Below, one piece after another: positions 16,099-24,304 of a stretch of DNA of 43,624 nt (its first letter is position 1; each line of letters starts with the position of its first letter). Below the pieces are notes generated by a model. The model searched no databases. It had not been told where the DNA came from and saw nothing but the letters and a program-made list of their open reading frames with translations. The stretch is from Rhizobium sp. Q54 (lineage in GTDB: Bacteria > Pseudomonadota > Alphaproteobacteria > Rhizobiales > Beijerinckiaceae). The stretch covers positions 1 through 43,624 of the forward strand of contig CAMCUC010000020.1 of assembly GCA_945878875.1 (NCBI GenBank), in the 5' to 3' direction. Position numbers and translations under genes: made by a program.

Positions 16099-16971
16099 AT
16101 GGAACAGAACGTGACTTTCATGTCGGACGGCTTAAAGCTGTCCGGCGTTCTTTGCTTGCCTGACGATGTGAAGCCCGGCGAAAAATTGCCGGCGGTCATT
16201 TGCCTGCATGGCTTTGGCAGCAACAAGCAGGCCGCAAATGTGCAAATACCCTGCAAGATGTTTAATCAATGGGGCTATGCTGCGCTGCGGTTTGACATGC
16301 GTTCCTGCGGCGACAGCGAGGGTGAATTTGGGCATATCCTTTGCCTCGATCAGGTGTCGGATACGCGCAATGCGCTCACGTTTTTAACGAGCCATCCTAA
16401 TATAGATTCCGCGCGCATTGGCGTTCTGGGGAGCAGTTTCGGCGCCGCTGTCGCGCTGTATGCGGGCAGCATCGACGAGCGCTTTGGCTGCGTGATTTCT
16501 TCGGGCGGCTGGGGCAATGGCGAGCGGAAGTTTCGTGGTCAGCATCCGACGCCGGAAATGTGGACGAAGTTTACGCAAATGCTTGAAGAAGGCGCGCGAT
16601 ACAAGAAGATCCACGGCAAGTCGATGATGGTGGACCGCTATGACATCGTGCCTGTTCCTGACCGGATGCGCCATCATATCCTTGAAAAATCGGTGGACAT
16701 GTTCCCCGTCGATACCGCCAGAAGCATGTTTGACTTTAAGGCGGAAGACCTGATCCACAAGCTGGCCCCGCGTCCCCTGCTGCTGCTGCATTCATCGGTC
16801 GATTCCGTCACGCCAACCGAACAATCGATTGCGTTGTTCGAGCGTGCTGGCAAGCCTAAGGATTTGCATCTGTTCAACGAGACCGATCACTTTATGTTTG
16901 CTGAATCCATGCCGCGCGTGCGCGCCGTGGTGAAGGATTGGTTGAACGTTTATTTCCCGCTCAAGCCTTGA
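16099..16971 (+). CDS. Alpha/beta hydrolase
   Basis: A 290-residue alpha/beta-hydrolase. The oxyanion region is CLHGFGSNK (35-43), the nucleophile S113 lies in GSSFG, the acid is probably D235 in LLHSSVDSVTP and the base H264 in ETDHFMF. It resembles S9/dienelactone-type or acyl-esterase hydrolases with a cap inserted after strand 6. Ester, thioester or C-C bond hydrolysis in the local catabolic scheme is possible. The ATG at 16099 is chosen because GGAG lies 9 nt upstream; a GTG at 16078 is less likely. Confidence 0.85.
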   Translation: MEQNVTFMSDGLKLSGVLCLPDDVKPGEKLPAVICLHGFGSNKQAANVQIPCKMFNQWGYAALRFDMRSCGDSEGEFGHILCLDQVSDTRNALTFLTSHPNIDSARIGVLGSSFGAAVALYAGSIDERFGCVISSGGWGNGERKFRGQHPTPEMWTKFTQMLEEGARYKKIHGKSMMVDRYDIVPVPDRMRHHILEKSVDMFPVDTARSMFDFKAEDLIHKLAPRPLLLLHSSVDSVTPTEQSIALFERAGKPKDLHLFNETDHFMFAESMPRVRAVVKDWLNVYFPLKP

Positions 16972-17030
16972 AAGCATTGGCTTGCAGGCGAGCGCGGCGC
17001 TGCCGACAGACATTGCGTTGACGCTGGTTC

Positions 17031-17071
17031 CGCCGCGCCTCGTTGGTCAAAAGAACCCACGAGGCGCGGCG
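17031..17071. terminator. Strong bidirectional hairpin between convergent genes
   Basis: A 13-bp perfect stem, CGCCGCGCCTCGT (17031-17043) with ACGAGGCGCGGCG (17059-17071). It extends inward by GG/CC after one mismatch, leaving a 9-nt loop. It lies between the alpha/beta hydrolase stop and the convergent YciI-like stop and probably ends transcription from both sides. Confidence 0.6.
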
Positions 17072-17099
17072 CATCTTCAGGGTCTTGCCGCCTGTATCC

Positions 17100-17537
17100 T
17101 CAGTCGTCGCTCTTTTGCAAGTGGTAGATCCGTTCGTCGATCTTCAATACGCCGTCGGCCAGGCGCAGCTCCAGTCGGATCGAGCCCTCGGTTCGCTGCC
17201 ATGGAATAATGTCCATCACCCGCAACCCCGCCTGCGTGTAGGGCTCCTGTCCGCCAATGCGTGCAGCTTCTTCCCTGTTTTTAGCACGAACGATAATCAT
17301 CCCTGATCCGGAGGGCTTTTCACCGATGTCTGCAAACGGTCCGGCTCCGAAGATGATCCCGCGTTGCTCCAGATCGACCAGATATTCATGATGACGAATT
17401 CTGAGCTGCTCCCGGGAAACCCCTGGCGGCAGATCGAGCGGCGCATCAGGATTTGGCTTCATCATGAGCAGATAACACTGCTCGCGGGACAGCTTGGTTG
17501 AAAGCGCTGCAACTTGTTGCGCAAGATCTTCTGACAT
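17100..17537 (-). CDS. YciI-like (YCII-related) domain protein
   Basis: A 145-residue protein with the YCII pattern: RIRHHEYLVDLEQRGIIFGAGPFAD, then GSGMIIVRAKNREEAARIGGQEPYTQAG and a strand with LRVMDIIPW. The conserved His of HxxYL and the GP are present. YciI-fold proteins are small, dimeric ferredoxin-like proteins; some act as chlorinated-catechol dehydrochlorinases or muconolactone-isomerase-like enzymes, but most have no known role. A C-terminal extension of about 35 residues (EGSIRLELRLADGVLKIDERIYHLQ) looks like an added beta segment. It is divergent from the extradiol dioxygenase gene, and GGAGGAAAC supports the start. Confidence 0.8.
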   Translation of the reverse strand: MSEDLAQQVAALSTKLSREQCYLLMMKPNPDAPLDLPPGVSREQLRIRHHEYLVDLEQRGIIFGAGPFADIGEKPSGSGMIIVRAKNREEAARIGGQEPYTQAGLRVMDIIPWQRTEGSIRLELRLADGVLKIDERIYHLQKSDD

Positions 17538-17742
17538 GTTTCCTCCGAACCCTGTTTTTATTTAAGAATAGTTTACAAAGCAGGGTGCGTAAAGCAGTCA
17601 ACGGGCGGCCACCGAAAACTGTCTCCCGGTGACGAGAGACTTTGGCTGCCGGCTTTTTAGGATGGAAAAAACTCCGCAAGCAGATATGCTTGGTCAACAA
17701 AAGTGCGGGCATCACGCAATGGCCCCTGCCAGGAGGATGAAG

Positions 17743-18690
17743 ATGAGCGAACCTAAAGTGAACGGACTGCGCGGCGCGGAGCTCGCTGTCTATGACCTGA
17801 ACGCCAGCGTCGACTTCTACCTGAAGAACTGGGGCCTGAGCGAAGTAGGCCGCAGCGCTGACCGCGTTTATCTGCGCGCGACCGGCGACGAGCACCACGT
17901 CATCACGCTGCACGAACGGCCGAAGGCTGGTCTTCTTGCCGTCAACATGGCGGCGCAAGATTCCGCTACGGTTGATGGCCTGCACGCGAAAACAAAAGCC
18001 ATGGGCGTCGAAATCGTAAGTGCGCCGGCTGCGCTCGCCGCTGAAGCAGGAGGTGGATACGGGTTCGAATTGCGCACGCCGGAGGGGCATCTGATCCGTA
18101 TTTCCAGCGACGTCGCACGCCACCGTGACGTGATCGCTGATCCTACCCGTCCCATCAAGGCCAACCATATCGTTTTCAATTCGCCCGACATCGACAACCA
18201 GATGCAGTTCTTCCTCGACATGCTGGGGTTCAAGTTTTCTGACTTCAGCGGGCACATGCACTTCATCCGCTGCTCTCGCAATCACCATGCGGTAGCGATC
18301 GCCAAAGCCAATGGCGCGGGGCTCAATCATATTGCTTTCGAGATGAAGGATTTTGACAGTTTGATGCGCGGCGTCGGTCGCATGCGCGTCGCTGAAGAGG
18401 AAATAGGCTGGGGCGTCGGTCGTCATGCGGGGCCGGGTCGCAACATCTTTTCGTACTTCGTCGATCCCAACGGCTTTGCGATTGAGTACACGGCGGAAGT
18501 CGATCAGGCTGGCGATGATTACGTTTCGCGCCGCGAGGATTATTGGCAGAGCGTGCCGATTCGCCCCTGCGCGTGGGCTGGCGCGAAAATGCTCCCCACC
18601 CCCCGCATGCGCGACGCTATGTCCGGCAAGCTGATCAACGAGCGCAACATCAATTGCGACGACGCCATTTCAGAAAAAATGGCGGGCTAG
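17743..18690 (+). CDS. VOC-family extradiol dioxygenase (catechol 2,3-dioxygenase-like)
   Basis: A 315-residue type I extradiol dioxygenase/VOC protein with two vicinal-oxygen-chelate modules. The C-terminal module keeps the metal triad H142 (NHIVF), H196 (LNHIAFEM) and E248 (AIEYTAE), and the GRHAGPGRNIFSYFVDPNGFAIEY block is a family signature. It should cleave a catechol-like ring next to the diol (meta cleavage) with Fe(II) or Mn(II). The AGGAGG at 17731-17736 is 6 nt before ATG 17743, and an ATG at 17737 touches it, so 17743 is chosen. An Ldh2-type dehydrogenase and receptor E follow on the same strand. Confidence 0.88.
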   Translation: MSEPKVNGLRGAELAVYDLNASVDFYLKNWGLSEVGRSADRVYLRATGDEHHVITLHERPKAGLLAVNMAAQDSATVDGLHAKTKAMGVEIVSAPAALAAEAGGGYGFELRTPEGHLIRISSDVARHRDVIADPTRPIKANHIVFNSPDIDNQMQFFLDMLGFKFSDFSGHMHFIRCSRNHHAVAIAKANGAGLNHIAFEMKDFDSLMRGVGRMRVAEEEIGWGVGRHAGPGRNIFSYFVDPNGFAIEYTAEVDQAGDDYVSRREDYWQSVPIRPCAWAGAKMLPTPRMRDAMSGKLINERNINCDDAISEKMAG

Positions 18691-18775
18691 CGAACGCAGC
18701 CAGTTGCATAGCCGCGCTCGCCTGACTTGCTCAGCAGTCCAGGCGGCGCGCCGTGTCGTTGAGGGAACAGGTCTC

Positions 18776-19861
18776 ATGATGGAACAGGCAAGTTCCGGCT
18801 TTGCCGCAATAGATGCGGCGGAGCTGGCGGCGTTCGCCGCGAGGCTTTTCATGGCGCGCGGCATGAAGTCGGAGCACGCCTCGCAGGTGGCCGACGTGCT
18901 CGTGTGGGCCGATTTGCGCGGCGTCGATTCGCACGGCGTTGAACGCCTGCCGTCCTATCTGTCGCTCATCGAACGCGGGCAAATGAACCCGCACGGCGAG
19001 CCCCGCCTCGACGACGTGGCGCCCGCGCTTTTCCGCATCGACGCGGATCGTGCAGCCGGGCCTGTCCCGATGATCATGGCGACCGACGAAGCCGTTCGGC
19101 GTGCGCGCACGTTCGGCGTCGCGACCGGCGTCGTCTGCCGCTCTGCCCATACGGGCGCCGTTGGTTATTACGTGCAAAGAGCAGCGCGGCAGGGCTTCAT
19201 CGCAATTGTAATGGGTTCAGGGCCGCCGCTGATGGCCTATCACGGCGCGCGGACGGCAAGTTTGTCGACGAGCCCGTTCGCAATCGGCGTTCCCGGCGGG
19301 CCGGACGGCACCATCGTGCTCGATATGGCCACCTCAGTGGCCTCCAACGGCAAGCTGAAACAGGCGCGGCGCGACAAGACGCCGATACCGCTCGGCTGGG
19401 CGCTCGATGCGAACGGCGCGCCAACGACTGATCCGGCGAATGCCGCCATTTCACTTCCCATAGGCGGCCCGAAAGGTGCGGGCCTTGGCCTCATGTTCGA
19501 ATGCGTGACGAGCGTGCTTGCCGGTGCGCCGCTGCTCGCCAACATGCTGGGGCCGGGCAAGACGTCGTTCCACATGCAGAGCGAGACGTTCATCGCGATT
19601 GACGCAACGAAGCTTCGCGCGCGCAACGATTACGAACAGGACATCGCTGCACTGGCGAGCGTCCTGAAGGGATTGCCGCGCGCGGAGGAAGGCCAGCCTA
19701 TCCGTCTGCCGGGCGAGCGGTCCGAAGACGAGGTGCGGCGTCGCTCCCGCGATGGAGTTCCCGTTTCGAAGCGACTTGGCGAGCAATTGATAGAGCTTGC
19801 GCAAACGTGCGGCGTTCAGCCGCCGATATTCAAAAACTGGCAAGGAGCGAAAACATGCTGA
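18776..19861 (+). CDS. Ldh2-family malate/L-lactate-type dehydrogenase
   Basis: A 361-residue protein of the LDH2/MDG2 NAD(P)-dependent oxidoreductase family, which includes ureidoglycolate, sulfolactate and 2,3-diketogulonate reductases. Signatures are WADLRGVDSHGVERLPSY, HTGAVGYYVQRAARQGFIAIVM, STSPFAIGVPG and GPKGAGLGLMFECVTSVLAG. It interconverts a 2-hydroxy acid and a 2-keto acid. The ATG at 18776 has GAGGGA about 9 nt upstream; a second ATG follows at once. It is 85 nt after the dioxygenase gene, and its last codons overlap the start of receptor E by 7 nt, a sign of coupled expression. Confidence 0.88.
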   Translation: MMEQASSGFAAIDAAELAAFAARLFMARGMKSEHASQVADVLVWADLRGVDSHGVERLPSYLSLIERGQMNPHGEPRLDDVAPALFRIDADRAAGPVPMIMATDEAVRRARTFGVATGVVCRSAHTGAVGYYVQRAARQGFIAIVMGSGPPLMAYHGARTASLSTSPFAIGVPGGPDGTIVLDMATSVASNGKLKQARRDKTPIPLGWALDANGAPTTDPANAAISLPIGGPKGAGLGLMFECVTSVLAGAPLLANMLGPGKTSFHMQSETFIAIDATKLRARNDYEQDIAALASVLKGLPRAEEGQPIRLPGERSEDEVRRRSRDGVPVSKRLGEQLIELAQTCGVQPPIFKNWQGAKTC

Positions 19862-20856
19862 TGCTTTCACGAATTGGCCTCGCGGCCATAGCGTTGCTGC
19901 CCGTTGTCGCGCAGGCGCAGGATCTTGCGTCTGTGTACAAGGACAAGGAGATCACGTTCATCGTCGGCTCGGATCCAGGCGGCAGTTTTGATCCTTATGC
20001 GCGCGCGCTCGCTTCACACATGCCCAAGCATATTCCCGGCAAGCCGTACATCGTGGTGAAGTTCGGCGGCGGACAGGGCGGCGGCATCCAGTCTGCGATT
20101 CAATTGCACAACACGGCGAACCGCGACGGGTTGACGATGGGCATGCTGCAGCAGACCATAGTGCTCAACCAGGTTTTGCAGCCGCAATTTGCCAAGTATG
20201 ATGCGCGCGAATGGTATTGGCTCGGCAATATGTCCGCCGTCCGCAACATGCTGGCGCTCTGGCACACCGCGCCTGCGACGACGATCGAGGGCGCAAAGAA
20301 CGTCGAGGTGATCATCGGTGCGACCGGCAAGGCCTCGCCCACCTTCATCGTGCCCGATACGATGAACAAGTTCCTCGGCACCAAGTTCAAGATGGTGATG
20401 GGATACAAGGGCGCCGCTGATCTCAATCTCGCTATGATGCGTGGCGAAATTCAGGGCCGTGGCGCATCGTGGCTATCGGTGCAACTTGCGTTGCCGCAGG
20501 AGATAAAGGACGGCAGGATCAAGCCCATCGTGTTCGCCTCAATCACGCGCGATCCATCTGCGCCTGATGTGCCGACGCTCGCGGAGCTCATGACCGATCC
20601 GTTACACAAGCGTGCGGCTGAATTCCTGTCTGCAGAATCTGACTACGGGCGCAGCGTGCTTTTGCCGCCGGGCGTGCCCGCTGACCGCGCGAAGATGATG
20701 CGCGCAGCCTTTGAATCGACGATGAAGGATCAGGACTTTCTTGCAGAGGCAAACAAGCTGCGTATAGGCATCGATCCAATCAGCGGCGATGTGCTCGCAA
20801 GGATTACCAAACAGATCGTCGAGACCCCCGCAGAAGTTCTCGATCTCGTTAAATAG
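19855..20856 (+). CDS. TctC-like tripartite tricarboxylate receptor E
   Basis: A 333-residue exported receptor. The signal peptide ends at VAQAQD; the mature part starts LASVYKDKEITFIVGSDPGGSFDPYARALASHM. It is a close paralogue of receptor D: HIPGKPYIVVKFGGG, LQQTIVLNQVLQPQFAKYDAREW and DLNLAMMRGEIQGRGASWLSV all match. The start at 19855 is set by AAGGAG (19842-19847) and by the signal peptide, and overlaps the preceding dehydrogenase gene. The operon of extradiol dioxygenase, dehydrogenase and receptor suggests uptake of the aromatic acid or a related precursor. A hairpin pair follows. Confidence 0.9.
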   Translation: MLMLSRIGLAAIALLPVVAQAQDLASVYKDKEITFIVGSDPGGSFDPYARALASHMPKHIPGKPYIVVKFGGGQGGGIQSAIQLHNTANRDGLTMGMLQQTIVLNQVLQPQFAKYDAREWYWLGNMSAVRNMLALWHTAPATTIEGAKNVEVIIGATGKASPTFIVPDTMNKFLGTKFKMVMGYKGAADLNLAMMRGEIQGRGASWLSVQLALPQEIKDGRIKPIVFASITRDPSAPDVPTLAELMTDPLHKRAAEFLSAESDYGRSVLLPPGVPADRAKMMRAAFESTMKDQDFLAEANKLRIGIDPISGDVLARITKQIVETPAEVLDLVK

Positions 20857-20877
20857 GGGATGGTGCGAAAGGCCGCA

Positions 20878-20899
20878 TTGTTGATTTTATAATCAACAA
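20878..20899 (+). terminator. AT-rich hairpin downstream of receptor E
   Basis: TTGTTGATT (20878-20886) and AATCAACAA (20891-20899) form a perfect 9-bp stem with a TTAT loop, 21 nt after the receptor E stop. Its low GC is unusual for a terminator in this genome, so it may instead be a binding site or mRNA processing site. Confidence 0.4.
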
Positions 20900-20918
20900 G
20901 CATTCCTCTTTAGCAATT

Positions 20919-20953
20919 GATACGCCGCAAAGCCGATGGCTCTGCGGCGTATC
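20919..20953. terminator. Two-tier hairpin between convergent genes
   Basis: GATACGCCGCA (20919-20929) pairs with TGCGGCGTATC (20943-20953). Inside, after one mismatch, AGCC pairs with GGCT around a GAT loop, so 15 of 16 positions pair. There is no T-run on either side. It is probably a bidirectional terminator between receptor E and the amphi-Trp gene. The rest of 20857-21125 shows no convincing gene. Confidence 0.5.
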
Positions 20954-21125
20954 TTGTTGGGGCCGGAAGCCGAGCGGTGCTGAATTTTTCGGGCTTTCGC
21001 ACTACGCTTGCGATCCGCACATCTATGCAATGGTTTTTCGAATTGAATCAGCCGATCCGGTTTATCTGAAAAAACAATACGGATCGGGAAGCGCGCATGG
21101 CAATTCATTGGCCCTCTGATCGCGG

Positions 21126-21350
21126 TTATTTTAGCGACCACTTAATCTGAAATTCCACCTCTTCCTCGTCCTCTCCTCTTTCATGCTCGATCGAGAAAGC
21201 AGCGCCCACCGGCACAGATATACGCTCACCGGCGATCTTGATCTCGAAGCGGGTCCCGCTTTCCAGTGCATCGGCAAGGCGGCGTAACTTGTCGATGAAG
21301 TCGGGAAGCGGATAATTCTTTTCGATGTCTCGTTCCGGCTTCTGGGTCAT
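21126..21350 (-). CDS. Amphi-Trp domain protein
   Basis: A 74-residue protein whose features match the amphi-Trp domain: an N-terminal helix YPLPDFIDKLRRLADALESGTRFEIKIAGERISVPVG, then acidic GEDEEEVEFQIKW with the conserved Trp near the end. The function of the domain is unknown; it often lies near stress-related genes. AAAGGAG upstream of ATG supports the start. It is downstream of the TerB-like gene on the same strand with a 30-nt gap, probably one transcript. Confidence 0.75.
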   Translation of the reverse strand: MTQKPERDIEKNYPLPDFIDKLRRLADALESGTRFEIKIAGERISVPVGAAFSIEHERGEDEEEVEFQIKWSLK

Positions 21351-21380
21351 GTCTTCGTCTCCTTTGTCGGGACAGTGTAA

Positions 21381-22172
21381 TCACACGCCGAGGTTTTGCT
21401 TCACCTGCGCGTCGAGATGGCTGACGAGATCGCCGGGCAAGTTCAACGAACGCGACAGGTTCTCCAGGAAAGCCTTTTCGTCGGGATGGTCGGGATCGAT
21501 CGCGATGCGCGCGGCAAGATAGAGTTCGGCCGATTGCTCTTGATTACCGCTGAGAGCGGCAATCTGCAAGGGCGAGAGCGGGTTGTGCAACGCGTCGAAA
21601 ATGAAAGCCTTGTCCTCAGCGTCCAGACCGCCGCGATTGGCGGCCTCGAAGATCTGCTTCTGCTCTTCGGCCCCGATGTGGCCGTCCGCGTTTGCGGCTG
21701 CGATCATCGAACGGATGAGCGCGAGGGCGAAGGGCTTGCCGTCAGCGCCGGCTACCGGCGCAAAACGCGATCCTTCCTGTGGCGCGTCTGCAGCTGTGGC
21801 CAACGGACCCTGACCGGCCTTCTGGCCATCCTGCCAGTTCTGATAGGCCCGGAAGGCGAGAGCTCCAAGCGCTGCGGCGCCGCCATAACCGATGGCCCCG
21901 CCCGCCATTTTGCGGAACTTCTTCTGGCCGAGCAGCACGCCGAGCAGACCGCCCGCCGCAAGTCCGCCCAGTGCGCCACCGGGGACGCCGAAGCCGCCGC
22001 CTGCGGGCGAGTTTCCCGATCCAAGGCTTCCCATGGCGCGGCCAATCAAGTCGCCGATGCTGTTGCCTGCCGTGCTCTGGGGCGCTCCCTGCGCGTCAGG
22101 CGTCCGTTGACCGCCGAGGCTTGAGAGGGCGTTGGGTCCGAGAAACTGCTCCAGTAGTTTTTGCGTGTTCAT
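21381..22172 (-). CDS. DUF533/TerB-like protein with glycine-rich membrane segment
   Basis: A 263-residue protein. The N-terminal part (MNTQKLLEQFLG) is followed by a long Gly/Ala-rich stretch with a hydrophobic segment (GGALGGLAAGGLLGVLLG, AIGYGGAAALGALAF). The C-terminal half is a helical TerB-like domain (ALIRSMIAAANADGHIGAEEQKQIFEAA, YLAARIAIDPDHPDEKAFLENLSRSLNLP). This is the DUF533 architecture, of unknown function and usually membrane-associated. The ATG at 22170-22172 fits a GGGGATT ribosome site; a longer reading from 22226 is less likely. Confidence 0.8.
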   Translation of the reverse strand: MNTQKLLEQFLGPNALSSLGGQRTPDAQGAPQSTAGNSIGDLIGRAMGSLGSGNSPAGGGFGVPGGALGGLAAGGLLGVLLGQKKFRKMAGGAIGYGGAAALGALAFRAYQNWQDGQKAGQGPLATAADAPQEGSRFAPVAGADGKPFALALIRSMIAAANADGHIGAEEQKQIFEAANRGGLDAEDKAFIFDALHNPLSPLQIAALSGNQEQSAELYLAARIAIDPDHPDEKAFLENLSRSLNLPGDLVSHLDAQVKQNLGV

Positions 22173-22395
22173 AGCAATCCCCATGCTTGTCGTCATCGAT
22201 ATGGTGGCGACCGCACCAGAGGACAAGATGGTGAATATGCGGGTTCATGCGCCCTTTTCGGTTGCTATGGGTTGTCCGCATTCCGTCGATTGCATGGAAA
22301 CTCGCTTCATTAAAAAATATACTTTAATAGCAGCAGCAGCCCATCATCCGTTTCCTGCCGACCGTGTAAGTTCAACAAAGTGTGGAGTTTATTAA

Positions 22396-23187
22396 ATGCC
22401 GATCTCCCGGGCCAATGGCGTTGATATTTATTATGAGCGCGCGGGATCAGGTCCGCCGATGTTGTTTTTGCATGCTATGCCTTTTGACCATAGTCTCTGG
22501 ATGTATCAGGTCGCCCGCTACAGTGCGCGCTATACGACGATCGCGCTGGATCTGCGCGGCTGGGGCCGCTCCGCAAAGCCTCATGAGGCTTTCTCCCTGC
22601 AGGACATGGCTCAGGATGCGCTTGGGGTTTTGTCGGACGAGGGGATTCTGGAGGCGCCAATCCTGATAGGCTGCAGCATCGGCTCGAAAATCGCGCTGAC
22701 TTTGGCATGCGAGGCGCCTGACAAGTTTCCCGCGCTTGTCGTCATTGGCGGAAACAGCGGTGCACAAGATTTCACTAAACGCATAGCAGATTATGAAACG
22801 GCGGCTCATAACAGTGAAATGCCCGCATTTCATTTGAGCCATTTGCGTCATGGCGTTGCTAAAAGCTGGGCTGACAGCTCCATCGGCGCATACCTTTTGA
22901 AAGGCTTTGTGGAACGCGGCGCCGATCTTGACTCGCGCAGCATAGGCAGGGTGTTCGAGGCTATGCAGGCTTCAAATCTGCTCGACGCCTTGCAGGCCTG
23001 CCACACGCCGACGCTGGTGGTGAATGGCGAGTTTGACAGCGCCCGTGCAGCCGGAGAACGCACTGCATCGCTGATGCCAAATGCGGCCCATCACCTGATG
23101 GCGGGCGCAGGCCATTGTTGCTTCATGGAAGACCCGGACGGGTTTGATCTTGTCGTCCTGGATTTTCTGCGCCGCAATGGCCTGTGA
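22396..23187 (+). CDS. Alpha/beta hydrolase (proline iminopeptidase/3-oxoadipate lactonase-like)
   Basis: A 263-residue alpha/beta hydrolase with oxyanion loop LFLHAMPFDHSLW, nucleophile S94 in GCSIGS, acid D214 in VVNGEFDSA and base H240 in GAGHCCFMEDP. The LDLRGWGRSAKP and terminal LDFLRRNG segments are like 3-oxoadipate enol-lactonase and meta-cleavage hydrolases. The GGAG at 22384-22387 is 8 nt before the ATG. It is convergent with receptor F, with only 18 nt between stops, and stands alone on its strand. A role in the local aromatic catabolism is possible but not shown. Confidence 0.85.
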   Translation: MPISRANGVDIYYERAGSGPPMLFLHAMPFDHSLWMYQVARYSARYTTIALDLRGWGRSAKPHEAFSLQDMAQDALGVLSDEGILEAPILIGCSIGSKIALTLACEAPDKFPALVVIGGNSGAQDFTKRIADYETAAHNSEMPAFHLSHLRHGVAKSWADSSIGAYLLKGFVERGADLDSRSIGRVFEAMQASNLLDALQACHTPTLVVNGEFDSARAAGERTASLMPNAAHHLMAGAGHCCFMEDPDGFDLVVLDFLRRNGL

Positions 23188-23205
23188 CGTATTTTTTCCG
23201 TCGCG

Positions 23206-24252
23206 TCAGAAAGCGCCGCCAACCAATGTGCGGAAGTCGCCGATAACTTTATCCGGCGTTTGTTTGGCCTCGCGCAGCAGTTTGTCGATAACCACATGAT
23301 CGATGGGGCTGATGTCGAGCGACAGTTTGGCCGCTTCCTCCAAGAGAGCCTTGTCTTTGGCGACGTCAAGAAAAGCCTTGCGCAGGAGCGCCGTGCGTCC
23401 GGCATCCATATTCGGCGGGCCAACGAAGGGAAGAGCCATGAAGAATGGCAGCTCGGCAAATTCGAGCAGCTTGCGCCCTTCTTCGTTCAGAGCCAGCTCC
23501 CGTCCAGTCGGAACATCGGGCATTGCGGGATGACGGGTCGTGCGGCCAAAGACGACGAGGGGGCGTACGAGTTTTTCGTCCCACATGTTTTTCTGGCCGG
23601 CCTGAAATGCTGACAGGCCAATCACCTGGCCGTCCACCTCGCCCGATTGCATGGCCAGCGCGATTTTAGCGGCGCCGCCGTAGCCCGTGATGACATCGAC
23701 GTTCATTCCCAGCGCCTGTTTGGCCAGAAGCGCAAAGATCACATTGGTTGAGCCTGCGCGGTTGGAGCCCATGACGACCTTCATGCCGGGTTTACGCAGA
23801 TCGTCTGCGCTCCGGGCGGGGTGTTTGGCCATTACCAGCATCATGTATGCATCGTCGTCATAGGACGATAACGAGCCCAGCCATGTCAGCGTGAGTGGAT
23901 CGAACTTTGCGTTCTTGTCGCCAGCGATTGCGAATTGGGCGACTGCGCGTTCAATAATCGCGAGCTCGGTTCCGTCCTTTTCGACGCTGTTTGCGAGGCG
24001 GTTGGCGCCGACGATTCCACCTGCGCCGGGCATGTTCTGTACGTTGAAAGATGGTGCTCCGGGAATGTGTCTCCCCATGTGGCGCGCCACCAGGCGCGCC
24101 GATATATCGTTGATGCCGCCAGGAGATGTGCCAACCGATAGGCGGATTGTTTTTCCCTTGTAAAAATCTCCGCTGGTTTGGGCATGAAGGGCAGTCGGCC
24201 CGCATAGCGCGCCAAAAATGCAAAGCATGATAGCCGACTGAAGAGTCTTCAT
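23206..24252 (-). CDS. TctC-like tripartite tricarboxylate receptor F
   Basis: A 348-residue exported receptor with signal peptide to ALHAQT, then DFYKGKTIRLSVGTSPGGINDISARLVARHMGRHIPGAP and VQNMPGAGGIVGANRL, typical of the FYKGK subgroup. The C-terminal part (FVGPPNMDAGRTALLRKAFLDVAKDKAL) is conserved. GGGAGG lies before ATG. It follows the maleate-isomerase-like gene by 52 nt on the same strand; the two form an operon, so the ligand may be a dicarboxylate or an aryl-malonate-like acid (inference). Confidence 0.9.
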   Translation of the reverse strand: MKTLQSAIMLCIFGALCGPTALHAQTSGDFYKGKTIRLSVGTSPGGINDISARLVARHMGRHIPGAPSFNVQNMPGAGGIVGANRLANSVEKDGTELAIIERAVAQFAIAGDKNAKFDPLTLTWLGSLSSYDDDAYMMLVMAKHPARSADDLRKPGMKVVMGSNRAGSTNVIFALLAKQALGMNVDVITGYGGAAKIALAMQSGEVDGQVIGLSAFQAGQKNMWDEKLVRPLVVFGRTTRHPAMPDVPTGRELALNEEGRKLLEFAELPFFMALPFVGPPNMDAGRTALLRKAFLDVAKDKALLEEAAKLSLDISPIDHVVIDKLLREAKQTPDKVIGDFRTLVGGAF

Positions 24253-24304
24253 GTTATCCTCCCGATATGTTTGTTTAAGCCCCGGTGTTCCGGGTGCTTC
24301 AGCT

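Noticed and set aside
22309..22328. ATTAAA/TTTAAT dyad upstream of the alpha/beta hydrolase gene
   Set aside because: Six A/T-only pairs in an AT-rich stretch are expected by chance; no good -35 element accompanies the TATACT at 22318-22323.
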